From NCBI GenBank assembly GCA_003133225.1, contig PKWL01000063.1, forward strand, positions 124,001 through 188,000: a stretch of 64,000 nt of DNA, in the 5' to 3' direction. Source of the DNA: Janthinobacterium sp. (GTDB lineage: Bacteria > Pseudomonadota > Gammaproteobacteria > Burkholderiales > Burkholderiaceae_D). Below, piece by piece: positions 1 to 8,566 of the stretch. Made by a program: the position numbers and the translations under genes. The first letter of the stretch is position 1, and each line of letters starts with the position of its first letter. Under the pieces are notes generated by a model. It searched no databases. It had not been told where the DNA came from and saw only the letters and a program-made list of their open reading frames with translations.

Positions 1-1641
1 AACGCCATATTGTTCGGCGAACTTGCGCAGAAAATACTCCACCAGCGGCCGGATATCTTCCCGCCGATCGCGCAAGGGCGGAATACGGATGCTAGTGACC
101 GATACCCTATAAAACAAATCCATGCGAAAGCGGCCATCTGCAACCTCTTGCCGCAGATCGCGATTGGTCGCCGCAACCAGCTTGAAGCAGATTTTTCGCG
201 GCACCGTTTCGCCGATTCGATAAATTTCGCCTTCTTCCAAAACGCGCAAAAAGTGCGGCTGTAGCTCGAGCGGCATTTCGCCGATTTCATCGAGAAACAA
301 CGTGCCACCGTTCGCCGCCTCGATCTTGCCGACCATGCCACCTCGGCGCGATCCAGTAAAGGCACCTTCGCAATGGCCAAAAAGCTCGCTTGCCAGGAGA
401 TCCTTGGACAGCCCGCCGCAATTGAGGGCAACAAATGGTCGTTCCCCAGCCGGGCCCGAACGGTGGATCCCTTGCGCAAAATTTTCCTTCCCTACCCCCG
501 TCTCCCCCAGCAACAACACCGGCACATGGGTCTTGCCGAGCAGCTTCGCCTTTTGCACGGCCTTGGCCAAGGTCTCACTGGCGCCAACAATACCGGCAAA
601 GCCCCGCATGTCCGTCGCAACTGCCGTGCTCGCATGTACGTTCTTTTTGGCGATATGAAAAGACACCCCCGTCTGCCTCGGACCTGGAATCGTCAATAGG
701 GTACCGATCCGCTCACCGCCGTCAAGAACCGCCTCTAGCCAGTCTTCGCACAGCCAATCGGGAGCCTCGGGGAACTTCAGGGGCGCGAAGGTGCCAACGC
801 TCAGGGTCGGGATCGGAATCGTGTTTTTCAGATCGAAGTCTATGCCCCGCGCCAGCAGCGCCGTGGCGGCCCGCTCGTTGGCCTTAATGGGATAGCCGCG
901 CCGATCGCAGATGATCAGGCCGTCTGTCGCGCTCGACATTTTTGCCATACCCCGTTCCAGCAGTTGATAGCGAAAGTCCATTTCCAGCTTGGCCAACTGG
1001 CTCTCGATCCGGCCAGCCGTGGTAACCGCCAGCGCCAGACTGTGTGGGCTAAATGTCTTACCTAGGCCGGAAACATCCACGGCGCCCAGGATCTTTCCAT
1101 CGTACGGATCACGGATGACAGTGGCGGAGCAGGTCCACTGCTTGATCCCTGCGCAAAAATGCTCTGCGGCATGAATCTGTACGGCCTGGCCGATCGAGAG
1201 AGCCGTGCCGATGGCATTGGTCCCGCAAATCAACTCATTCCAGCTGCTGCCGGCAATCAGATGAATATTCTCGGCGGCGGCCAAGGCGCGGCGATCGCCT
1301 TCCACTCCCAAAATCATTCCGTTCGGATCGGTGAGGATCATGATCGTCTCAGTTTCGGCCAAGAGATCCTTGGCCATCGCCATCACCTGTTTTCCGGCCG
1401 TGAGCAGTTCACGATGCTGATACTGCAAAGAACTCAAGATATCCGCATTAACTGGGGCCAATGCTTGATGGCGTGCAGGATCCACCTGCACTTCCAGACA
1501 ACGACGCCAGGAATCATCAATAAGGCAACGTAAGGCGTTGGACTGGGGCGCATTTCCGCTCAGGAACCCTTCCCAGGCGGCCATGATCTTACCGTTATTT
1601 TGAGGATTGGACAGCCGCTGGCTAGGCTCGTTGGCAATCAT
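1..1641 (-). CDS. sigma-54-dependent transcriptional activator, AcoR-like (C-terminus beyond window)
   Basis: Enhancer-binding activator of sigma-54 RNA polymerase. The reading frame is open from an ATG at 1641 to the window edge (547 codons), so the DNA-binding end is missing. Residues about 70-205 resemble the GAF sensor of acetoin regulators (GTNAIGTAL, then AEHFCAGIKQWTCSA). A PAS-like stretch follows at about 215-320 (DGLIICDRRGYPIKANERA). The AAA+ domain begins near 345, with Walker A GETGVGKE near 379, the sigma-54 contact loop GAFTGS near 426 and Walker B GGTLFLDEIGEM. A good Shine-Dalgarno (GGAGACA) precedes the start. The GAF type suggests sensing of a small metabolite such as acetoin or an alcohol, which is family knowledge. 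The inducer and target cannot be told from the window, and no target gene lies divergent to it. The expected C-terminal Fis-type helix-turn-helix lies outside. Confidence 0.9.
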   Translation of the reverse strand, partial: MIANEPSQRLSNPQNNGKIMAAWEGFLSGNAPQSNALRCLIDDSWRRCLEVQVDPARHQALAPVNADILSSLQYQHRELLTAGKQVMAMAKDLLAETETIMILTDPNGMILGVEGDRRALAAAENIHLIAGSSWNELICGTNAIGTALSIGQAVQIHAAEHFCAGIKQWTCSATVIRDPYDGKILGAVDVSGLGKTFSPHSLALAVTTAGRIESQLAKLEMDFRYQLLERGMAKMSSATDGLIICDRRGYPIKANERAATALLARGIDFDLKNTIPIPTLSVGTFAPLKFPEAPDWLCEDWLEAVLDGGERIGTLLTIPGPRQTGVSFHIAKKNVHASTAVATDMRGFAGIVGASETLAKAVQKAKLLGKTHVPVLLLGETGVGKENFAQGIHRSGPAGERPFVALNCGGLSKDLLASELFGHCEGAFTGSRRGGMVGKIEAANGGTLFLDEIGEMPLELQPHFLRVLEEGEIYRIGETVPRKICFKLVAATNRDLRQEVADGRFRMDLFYRVSVTSIRIPPLRDRREDIRPLVEYFLRKFAEQYGV

Positions 1642-2117
1642 ATTGTCTCCTTTTGGCTATGGTCGTATGCGCGCAGGGTCGAATTATTCGTGTTGTGCGC
1701 ATAGGCCAGACTCTTCCTTAGCCCGCTTCGCTGGCTGGCTTATGTAGAAAAAGTTATCTCCCGACTATACACCCTAATTGATTTGATGACCTCGCTGTCG
1801 GCTCAACAGACAACAATTTCATTTTAAAAAAATAAGTTTATCAGGGGTGATCCGCGAAGGCAGGGAAGCGCCGGCAGCGCGCTTGGCCAAGTCGAATACG
1901 GGTCGCCGCGGCCGCTCAAAGGGCAAGCCTGCCGTGAGCAAATGGAGGGCTGCCAGCCACGGCGGGCACGACGCCGCGGGGGTGTTAAGCGGGCCCGCAT
2001 GCCGTCGGCGCTAAAGAATCGTCGCCAAACAGGCGCAAGTGGCTAATCCAACCGAAAGGCGATTGCGGCACCCCTCAAAATCGTGTTTACCCCAATCGCT
2101 GCCTCAAACCGGCACAA
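1642..2117. other. intergenic region between activator gene and dxs, no gene seen
   Basis: 476 bases without a supportable gene. The part next to the activator start is AT-richer and contains an inverted repeat TATGCGC (1666-1672) / GCGCATA (1697-1703), a possible autoregulatory or enhancer site. An A-rich stretch lies at about 1815-1840. The part downstream of dxs is GC-rich, with a weak 7-bp inverted repeat (GCGATTG/CAATCGC) about 25-55 bases beyond the dxs stop and no T-tract. I see no clear -24/-12 element. Confidence 0.6.
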
Positions 2118-3986
2118 TCAAGCGTTGTTGACCACCAGGCGCGGTTCGCCACCGGCAAAACGCTGTTTGATCGACGCGCAAATACCGGCGCCATCGAGGC
2201 CGACGCTTTTGAGCAGATACGCGGTGTCGCCATGGTCGATGAACTTGTCCGGCAGGCCGAGCATGAGCAGCGGCTTGACAATCCCTTCGGCCGCCATGGC
2301 TTCCGCCACGGCCGCCCCGGCTCCGCCCATAATGGCGCCCTCTTCCGTCGTCACGAGAGCGTCGTGCTCGCGTGCCAACTGTGTCAGCAGCGCGACGTCA
2401 AGCGGCTTGACGAAGCGCATATTGGCCACCGTCGCATCGAGCTGCTCGCCCGCCGCCAGGCTGGGCGCGACCATCGTCCCGAACGCGAGGATGGCAATTT
2501 TCTGGCCTTGGCGCTTAATCTCGCCCTTGCCAATCGGAATCATCGTCAACTCTTTTTCAATCGGGGCGCCGATGCCGGCACCACGCGGATAACGCACCGC
2601 AGCCGGACCGTTGTAGCGATACGCGGTGGTCAGCATGCGGCGACATTCGTTTTCGTCCGAGGCGGCCATGACGACCATATTCGGGATGCAACGCAGGTAA
2701 ACCATGTCGTAATTGCCAGCATGAGTTGCGCCGTCGGCGCCGACTAGTCCGGCGCGATCGAGCGCAAACGTGACGTCCAGATTTTGCAACGCCACGTCGT
2801 GGATCAGTTGGTCATAGGCGCGCTGCAGAAAGGTCGAATAAATGGCCACCACCGGCTTCAAACCTTCGCAGGCGAGGCCCGCGCCGAAGGTGACTGCGTG
2901 CTGCTCGGCAATGCCGACGTCGAAATATCGCTCCGGATACTGCTGCTCGAATTTCACCATGCCGGAACCTTCGCGCATGGCCGGCGTGATGCCGACCAAG
3001 CGTTTGTCATGCGCGGCCATGTCGCATAACCAAGTGCCAAACACGTCAGTGTAAGTCATCTTGCCGGCCACGCCGGGCTTGATGCCCTCGGCCGGATTGA
3101 ACTTGCCCGTACCGTGGTACAAAATGGGCTCGGCCTCGGCCAGTTTATACCCTTGGCCCTTCTTGGTCACCACGTGCAGGAACTGCGGTCCCTTCAACTG
3201 CTTCAGGTTTTGCAGGGTTGGGATCAGCGACTCGAGATCATGCCCATCGATCGGGCCAATGTAGTTAAAACCGAATTCCTCGAACAAGGTGGCCGGAACC
3301 ACCATGCCTTTCGCATGCTCTTCAAGCCGCTTGGCCAGTTCCAGAACGGGACCGGGCAAGACCGACTTGCCAACGTTCTTGGCGGCCGCGTAAAACTGGC
3401 CCGACATCAGGCGCGCCAAATAGCGGTTGAGTGCGCCCACCGGCGGCGAGATCGACATGTCATTGTCGTTCAAAATCACCAGCAGCTTGATGTCGTCTTG
3501 CACGCCGGCGTTGTTGAGCGCCTCGAAAGCCATCCCGGCCGTCATCGCGCCGTCCCCGATGACGGCGATCGCGTGGCGCGAGTCCCCCTTGATCTTGGCC
3601 GCCTGGGCCATGCCGAGCGCGGCCGAAATTGAGGTTGACGAGTGGGCGGTGCCAAAGGTGTCGTATTCGCTTTCGACCCGACGCGGGAAGCCTGATATGC
3701 CACCTTGCTGGCGCAGCGTATGCATGCGCTCGCGCCGTCCCGTTAAAATCTTGTGCGAGTACGTCTGGTGGCCGACGTCCCAGACGATGCGGTCGTGAGG
3801 CGTATTGAACACGTAGTGGAGGGCGATGGTCAGCTCTACCGTACCCAGGTTCGACGACAAGTGGCCACCCGTTTTCGATACCGAGTCGAGCAAGAAATTG
3901 CGCAGTTCGTGCGCCAGCGGCGTTAGTTGCGCGCGCGCCAGCTTGCGCACGTCGGCCGGCTCATTGATTTTGTCAAGCATCTTCAT
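2118..3986 (-). CDS. dxs: 1-deoxy-D-xylulose-5-phosphate synthase
   Basis: Condenses pyruvate and glyceraldehyde-3-phosphate to DXP, the first step of the MEP isoprenoid pathway and also the precursor of the thiazole ring made by ThiG in this window. 622 aa, the usual family length. The thiamin-diphosphate signature starts with GDGAMTAG at about 144-151 and ends with the NDND cluster at about 173. VGHQTY (His about 73) and FGTAHSS are the conserved substrate and cofactor loops. The pyrimidine-binding transketolase domain follows with [17 protein letters not shown] and [11 protein letters not shown], then a C-terminal transketolase domain. The ATG directly abuts the ispA stop (no gap) and has GGAAGG six bases upstream, so translation is probably coupled. 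Third gene of xseB-ispA-dxs. A second in-frame ATG two codons later is possible. Confidence 0.98.
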   Translation of the reverse strand: MKMLDKINEPADVRKLARAQLTPLAHELRNFLLDSVSKTGGHLSSNLGTVELTIALHYVFNTPHDRIVWDVGHQTYSHKILTGRRERMHTLRQQGGISGFPRRVESEYDTFGTAHSSTSISAALGMAQAAKIKGDSRHAIAVIGDGAMTAGMAFEALNNAGVQDDIKLLVILNDNDMSISPPVGALNRYLARLMSGQFYAAAKNVGKSVLPGPVLELAKRLEEHAKGMVVPATLFEEFGFNYIGPIDGHDLESLIPTLQNLKQLKGPQFLHVVTKKGQGYKLAEAEPILYHGTGKFNPAEGIKPGVAGKMTYTDVFGTWLCDMAAHDKRLVGITPAMREGSGMVKFEQQYPERYFDVGIAEQHAVTFGAGLACEGLKPVVAIYSTFLQRAYDQLIHDVALQNLDVTFALDRAGLVGADGATHAGNYDMVYLRCIPNMVVMAASDENECRRMLTTAYRYNGPAAVRYPRGAGIGAPIEKELTMIPIGKGEIKRQGQKIAILAFGTMVAPSLAAGEQLDATVANMRFVKPLDVALLTQLAREHDALVTTEEGAIMGGAGAAVAEAMAAEGIVKPLLMLGLPDKFIDHGDTAYLLKSVGLDGAGICASIKQRFAGGEPRLVVNNA

Positions 3987-4883
3987 TTATGCCTTCCGCT
4001 GCACGATCAAGTCCGAAAGGTCGCGCAACCGCACGGCCGCGTCTCCAAACGGGACGAGTGCCGCGTGAGCGGCAAGCCGCAATTTTTCTATCAAAATCCT
4101 GGATTGCTCCAGGCCCAAAATGGAGACATAGGTCGGCTTGTTCGCCGCCGCGTCCTTGCCCGCGGTCTTGCCCAGCGTGGCCGAATCGGCGGTAGCATCA
4201 AGTATATCGTCTACCACCTGGAACGCTAGCCCGATGGCCCCCGCGTAGGCGTCGAGTGCCGCCGTCTCCGCGTCCGTCAATTGCTTTCCGCACAAGGCGC
4301 CCAGTAGCACCGCGCAGCGCAGCAGGGCGCCCGTTTTCAATTGGTGCATCTGTTCCAGCTGAACCAAAGTGAGGCTGGAGCCGACGCTCTCTAAGTCGAT
4401 TGCCTGTCCACCGCACATGCCAATCGATCCGGCCGCCTGCGCTAGCAGGCGCAGCATGTCCACCTGGCGCGGCGCGGGAACCGTCGCGCCTTCGGCTAGC
4501 ACTTGGAACGCTTGCGCCTGCAAGGCGTCGCCCACCAAGAGCGCGGTCGCCTCGTCGTAGGCGATATGCACGGTCGGCTTGCCGCGCCGCAGCGCGTCGT
4601 CATCCATGCACGGCATATCGTCGTGCACCAGCGAATAGGCATGAATCATTTCGACGGCCGCGGCAGCTCTGCTCAAGGCCGCCGCGTTGGCGCCAAACAA
4701 GTCGCCCGCCGCATAGACCAGCAAGGGTCGGACCCGCTTGCCGCCACCCAACAGGGTATATCGCATCGCCGCGCGCAGTTTGCCCGGCGCTGCCGTCGCC
4801 GGGGGCAAAAATTCGCCCAAATCGTGTTCCACGCCAGCCTGTATCGTTTTCATCCAGAGCTTGAACCCAGCTAGCTCCGTCAT
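3987..4883 (-). CDS. ispA: farnesyl diphosphate synthase (polyprenyl synthetase)
   Basis: Short-chain prenyltransferase that elongates DMAPP with IPP to geranyl and farnesyl diphosphate in the cytosol. 298 aa. The first aspartate-rich motif DDMPCMDD is at about 88-95, followed by LRRGKPT. The second motif, VVDDILDATAD, has its aspartates at about 225-229. GGGKRVRPLL near 46-55 is the IPP-binding arginine region. The start ATG overlaps the xseB stop in an ATGA junction, and the stop abuts dxs, which indicates one tightly coupled transcript. The family includes geranylgeranyl synthases, but this order (xseB-ispA-dxs) is the standard proteobacterial farnesyl diphosphate synthase locus. Confidence 0.96.
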   Translation of the reverse strand: MTELAGFKLWMKTIQAGVEHDLGEFLPPATAAPGKLRAAMRYTLLGGGKRVRPLLVYAAGDLFGANAAALSRAAAAVEMIHAYSLVHDDMPCMDDDALRRGKPTVHIAYDEATALLVGDALQAQAFQVLAEGATVPAPRQVDMLRLLAQAAGSIGMCGGQAIDLESVGSSLTLVQLEQMHQLKTGALLRCAVLLGALCGKQLTDAETAALDAYAGAIGLAFQVVDDILDATADSATLGKTAGKDAAANKPTYVSILGLEQSRILIEKLRLAAHAALVPFGDAAVRLRDLSDLIVQRKA

Positions 4884-5149
4884 CGGGCCGCCTCGTCCGC
4901 GCCATCGTCGTCGGTGAATGGTTTGAGCATGTCGCCTTCTAGTATCTTCACCTGCGCTTCGACCTTGTCGAGCTGTAGCGCGCAGTATTTGACCAATTCC
5001 GAGCCGCGCTGATACGCGGCGACCGACGCCTCCAACGGCAACTGGCCCATTTCCATTTGCGTCACCAGTTGTGCCAATTCCGCCATCGCTTCTTCAAACG
5101 AGGCGGGCATGGGTCCAGTCACGGGTATTAATTTCTTCGGCATAAGCAT
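4880..5149 (-). CDS. xseB: exodeoxyribonuclease VII small subunit
   Basis: Small subunit that binds in several copies to XseA to form exonuclease VII, a single-strand DNA exonuclease. 89 aa. The two-helix XseB core is clear: ASFEEAMAELAQLVTQMEMG, then LPLEASVAAYQRGSELVKYC and ALQLDKVEAQVKILEGD. The C-terminus is short and acidic. First gene of xseB-ispA-dxs, overlapping ispA by four bases. The start could also be the ATG two codons downstream (MPKKL). XseA itself is not in the window. Confidence 0.95.
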   Translation of the reverse strand: MLMPKKLIPVTGPMPASFEEAMAELAQLVTQMEMGQLPLEASVAAYQRGSELVKYCALQLDKVEAQVKILEGDMLKPFTDDDGADEAAR

Positions 5150-5388
5150 TCATTTGAAATTCGACACGCAGGAGCGCCTGCCAGCCCAGAGCGTTATTTT
5201 AGAACAAACCACCCAATTTAGTTGAAACTAACAGGAAACAAGAGGAAAACGAGCGCAAAATGAACTGAAAAACGAACAGAAACCGAAGGCAACTGCTTCC
5301 GCGCAGAAAACCTAGCGGATTCAATCTCCACCCAAAAGCGGTCCCGTCGCGATGAATTTGGCGAGCTTTGATGGGCTCGGTAGTACGT

Positions 5389-5420
5389 TTGAGGCTGTTT
5401 TAGATCCCAGGCAGTATAAT
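5389..5420 (+). promoter_or_regulatory. candidate sigma-70 promoter for the Rieske operon
   Basis: An exact TATAAT lies at 5415-5420, with a weak TTGAGG at 5389-5394. The spacing of 20 bases is longer than optimal. It sits about 100 bases before the Rieske gene in the divergent xseB/Rieske intergenic region (5150-5520), where nothing else was recognised. Confidence 0.35.
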
Positions 5421-5520
5421 CTACGGCTGTGTCCGAAAAACTGAATCAACGATTTGATTCACGTCTGTTCGGAATTTTTCTCTCTTTTGGCTAATTGAAC
5501 CTATTCTATGGGGGGTTGGA

Positions 5521-6630
5521 ATGTCCGATCTGGCTACCCACGCCAAGCTGGCGCGTTCAAACGCGCAACTTCCCGTTCACGCCTACTTTGATGAAGCGCA
5601 GCATCAGCGCGAAATGCGCCAATTGTTCCATTCCGCCCCCCATTATGTCGGGCACGAGCTCATGGTGCCCGCCATGGGTGACTACATCACCCTGGGCTCG
5701 GAAAATGACGGGCGCGTGCTGGTGCGCAACGCCAAGGGCGTCGAATTACTGTCCAACGTTTGCCGCCACCGCCAGGCACTCATGCTTAATGGCCGCGGCA
5801 ACGCCGGCAACGTCGTGTGCCCGCTTCACCGCTGGACCTACGATTTGACAGGGGAGCTGATCGGCGCACCCCATTTTCCCGCGACGCCATGCCTGCATCT
5901 GCCGAAAACGGGGCTTCAAAGGTGGAACGGCTTGCTGTTCGAGCAAAACGCTTACAACGTGACGGAGAAGCTGGCGCCGTTGTCGCAGTTGCCGGTCATC
6001 ACAGAGCTCAATTTTTCGGGGTACATGTTCGACCACGTCGAGATTCACAACTGCAACTATAATTGGAAAACCTTCCTCGAGGTGTATCTGGAGGACTATC
6101 ACGTCGAACCTTTCCACCCAGGTTTGGGCGGCTTTGTCAGCTGCGATGACTTGCGCTGGGATTTTGGGTGCGACTATAGCTTGCAAACGGTCGGCGTAAA
6201 CCGCGGCCTGTTGAAGTCAGGCTCGCCGATTTACCGCAATTGGCAGGAGCAGGTACTCCAATATCGCGGCGGCACCCCGCCCCCTTACGGTGCGATCTGG
6301 CTCACTCTATACCCGAACATCATGCTCGAATGGTACCCGCACGTGCTGATCGTATCGACCCTGTGGCCGGACGGTCCGCAAAAAACACGCAACGTGGTGG
6401 AATTTTATTATCCCGAGGAAATCGTCCTGTTCGAACGCGCATTCATCGAAGCCGAACGGGCCGCCTACATGGAAACCTGCGTTGAGGACGACGACATCGC
6501 GCTACGCATGGATGCCGGACGCAAAATCTTGCTGCAGCGCGGCATCAGCGACGCCGGACCATACCAGACGCCGATGGAAGACGGCATGCAGCATTTTCAC
6601 GAATGGTATCGCAGTCAGATGATATTCTGA
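5521..6630 (+). CDS. aromatic ring-hydroxylating oxygenase, Rieske alpha subunit family
   Basis: Rieske non-haem iron oxygenase. The N-terminal [2Fe-2S] domain carries the ligands as C-R-H (C81, H83) and C-P-L-H (C100, H103). The C-terminal SRPBCC catalytic domain carries the mononuclear iron motif EDYHVEPFHP, with His about 194 and 199 and the bridging acidic residue just before. 369 aa, somewhat short for classical dioxygenase alpha subunits. Start ATG 5521 follows GGGGGTTGGA. No beta subunit, ferredoxin or reductase gene adjoins, so electron transfer must come from elsewhere. The substrate cannot be read from sequence; the family includes hydroxylases and N- or O-demethylases. It overlaps or abuts an EamA exporter gene, then a sulfurtransferase, all on one strand. 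Confidence 0.88.
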   Translation: MSDLATHAKLARSNAQLPVHAYFDEAQHQREMRQLFHSAPHYVGHELMVPAMGDYITLGSENDGRVLVRNAKGVELLSNVCRHRQALMLNGRGNAGNVVCPLHRWTYDLTGELIGAPHFPATPCLHLPKTGLQRWNGLLFEQNAYNVTEKLAPLSQLPVITELNFSGYMFDHVEIHNCNYNWKTFLEVYLEDYHVEPFHPGLGGFVSCDDLRWDFGCDYSLQTVGVNRGLLKSGSPIYRNWQEQVLQYRGGTPPPYGAIWLTLYPNIMLEWYPHVLIVSTLWPDGPQKTRNVVEFYYPEEIVLFERAFIEAERAAYMETCVEDDDIALRMDAGRKILLQRGISDAGPYQTPMEDGMQHFHEWYRSQMIF

Positions 6631-7553
6631 TGCAATCGTTATGGATGCTGTTTGCCACCTTCCTGTTCGCCATCATGGGCGTTTGCGTAAAGTTGGCCTC
6701 GCCCCTGTATTCGACGTCCGAAATCGTCATGTACCGCGGTCTGGTCGGCGTTCTGGTCTTGTTTTGTTTGATCCGCTTCCAGCGCGGCAGCTTCAAAACT
6801 AGCATGCCGAAGGCGCATCTGTGGCGCGGTGTCGTCGGCGTGATCTCGCTCTGGCTGTGGTTTTATGCCATCGCCGCTCTGCCCTTGGCCACCGCGATGA
6901 CACTCAACTATATGGCGCCGATCTGGATCGCCCTGATTCTATTTTGCGCCGGCTGGTGGCATGCCAAAAATCCCATCGAATGGCCACTCATGGGCGCCAT
7001 CACGATGAGTTTCGTCGGCGTAGTGCTGTTACTACAGCCAGCCTTCCAGTCCCGCCAATTGACCGGCGCCATCGTAGCGTTAATTTCCGGCATGCTATCG
7101 GCGCTGGCGTACTTGCAGGTGCGCAAGTTGGGCCTGATGGGCGAGCCGGAATACAGGGTCGTATTTTATTTTTCATTGGTCAACGTCCTTGCCGGTGTAT
7201 TCGGCAATGTCGCCAGCGCAGGCCTGGGCCCGGTGCTCTGGCATCCGCACACCAGCGGCTATGGCATCACTCTCCTGCTCGGCATCGGGCTTTGCGCCAC
7301 CATGGCGCAAATGGCCATGACGCGCGCCTACCGTCTTGGCAAAACACTGGTCGTGGCCAACTTGCAATACGCCGGCATCGTTTTTTCCAGCGTTTGGGGC
7401 GCGCTCATCTTCGGCGACATATTTAACTGGCACAGCTGGCTTGGCATTGCCGTAATTATCATTTCCGGCCTCGCCGCAACGTTCTACAATAGCCGCAGTA
7501 CGGAACGCGGCGCCAGCATCGGCCGCACCGGCCCCATCACCAGCGAAGTTTGA
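6630..7553 (+). CDS. DMT superfamily transporter, EamA domain
   Basis: Inner-membrane metabolite exporter of the drug/metabolite transporter superfamily. About 307 aa with roughly ten hydrophobic segments arranged as two EamA repeats. The first repeat contains ASPLYSTSEIVMYRGLVG and the charge-poor helix LPLATAMTLNYMAPIW. The second contains TRAYRLGKTLVVANLQY and SVWGALIFGD. I prefer ATG 6630, which overlaps the preceding stop as TGATG (translational coupling). An in-frame ATG at 6603 would add nine residues inside the Rieske gene. The exported compound is unknown. Co-transcription with an oxygenase suggests export of a pathway product or an amino acid, which is inference only. Confidence 0.9.
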   Translation: MQSLWMLFATFLFAIMGVCVKLASPLYSTSEIVMYRGLVGVLVLFCLIRFQRGSFKTSMPKAHLWRGVVGVISLWLWFYAIAALPLATAMTLNYMAPIWIALILFCAGWWHAKNPIEWPLMGAITMSFVGVVLLLQPAFQSRQLTGAIVALISGMLSALAYLQVRKLGLMGEPEYRVVFYFSLVNVLAGVFGNVASAGLGPVLWHPHTSGYGITLLLGIGLCATMAQMAMTRAYRLGKTLVVANLQYAGIVFSSVWGALIFGDIFNWHSWLGIAVIIISGLAATFYNSRSTERGASIGRTGPITSEV

Positions 7554-7562
7554 GGATTGCTT

Positions 7563-8414
7563 ATGCACACGACCCTGATCGACCCCACTCAATTGGCCGA
7601 CAAGCTGACGGACCCGAGTTGGGTCATTCTCGACTGCCGCCATGATCTGATGAATCCAAACACCGGGCCCGCCAGCTATGCGGCCGGCCACATCCAAAAT
7701 GCGCAGTTTGCCGACATCGACCGCCATTTGTCAGGCCCCAAAATCGACGCCGATGGCATGTTCCGAGGTCGTCATCCTCTGCCCGAACGCACCTTGCTGA
7801 TCCAAACACTGCGTAGTTGGGGCATCAACGACGAAACGCAGGTGGTGGCCTATGACGCGCACGGCGGCATGTTCGCGGCCCGTCTTTGGTGGTTGTTGCG
7901 CTGGATCGGGCATGCGCCAGTGGCGCTGTTGGACGGTGGCTTGGCCGCTTGGCAGGCGCAGGGACTGCCCTTGGTTACGCCGGTAACCAGTCCGCCATGC
8001 GGTCGCATCGAGGAAAAACCGACGTTGACAAATACCGTATCGACAGCCGAGGTGATGGCCAATTTGAGCAGCCATGAACGGACCGTCGTCGATGCGCGCG
8101 CGCCCGACCGCTTCCGCGGCGAAAATGAAACCATCGATCCCGTCGGGGGCCATATCCCGGGCGCCAAAAATCGCTTCTTCAAGGACAATTTGCAAGCCGA
8201 TTCCCGTTTCAAGAGCAGCGCCGAGTTAAGGCGCGAGTTTGCGCCATTGTTTGAGGCGGCACCGTTGGCCATCATGCAATGTGGCTCGGGCGTGACGGCC
8301 TGCCACAACCTGCTGGCACTGGAAGTGGCAGGCATGTATGGGGCGGCACTCTATCCGGGCTCGTGGAGCGAGTGGTGTGCCGACCGGACTCGCCCGGTGG
8401 CGACCGGCGCCTGA
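7563..8414 (+). CDS. sseA: sulfurtransferase, 3-mercaptopyruvate type (two rhodanese domains)
   Basis: Transfers sulfur from 3-mercaptopyruvate (or thiosulfate) to thiol acceptors or cyanide. 283 aa from ATG 7563, the usual length for a tandem rhodanese. The N-terminal inactive domain contains VILDCRHDLMNP and GHIQNAQFADIDRHLSG. The C-terminal catalytic domain contains VDARAPDRFRGENE, GGHIPGAKNRFFKDN and the active-site loop QCGSGVTACHN with the catalytic Cys near residue 240. CGSGVT is typical of mercaptopyruvate sulfurtransferases; rhodaneses usually have CRKGVT. The GAGG at 7552-7555 supports ATG 7563 over the in-frame TTG at 7557. Third gene of the Rieske-EamA-sseA operon. It converges with polA across 150 bases where no clear terminator is seen. 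Confidence 0.92.
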   Translation: MHTTLIDPTQLADKLTDPSWVILDCRHDLMNPNTGPASYAAGHIQNAQFADIDRHLSGPKIDADGMFRGRHPLPERTLLIQTLRSWGINDETQVVAYDAHGGMFAARLWWLLRWIGHAPVALLDGGLAAWQAQGLPLVTPVTSPPCGRIEEKPTLTNTVSTAEVMANLSSHERTVVDARAPDRFRGENETIDPVGGHIPGAKNRFFKDNLQADSRFKSSAELRREFAPLFEAAPLAIMQCGSGVTACHNLLALEVAGMYGAALYPGSWSEWCADRTRPVATGA

Positions 8415-8566
8415 CCAAGCAACGGGCAAGAGTGGGACCGCGATGCGGCATCAGCTCTGGCGCGAAGGGGCAATGATACGACGCGCCCGATCCCATCTGC
8501 CCGCTTAGGCCAGCAAACTTGCGCCGTCCCGTTCCGTGCGCCCAATCTCAATAACGAGTCTTGTTC

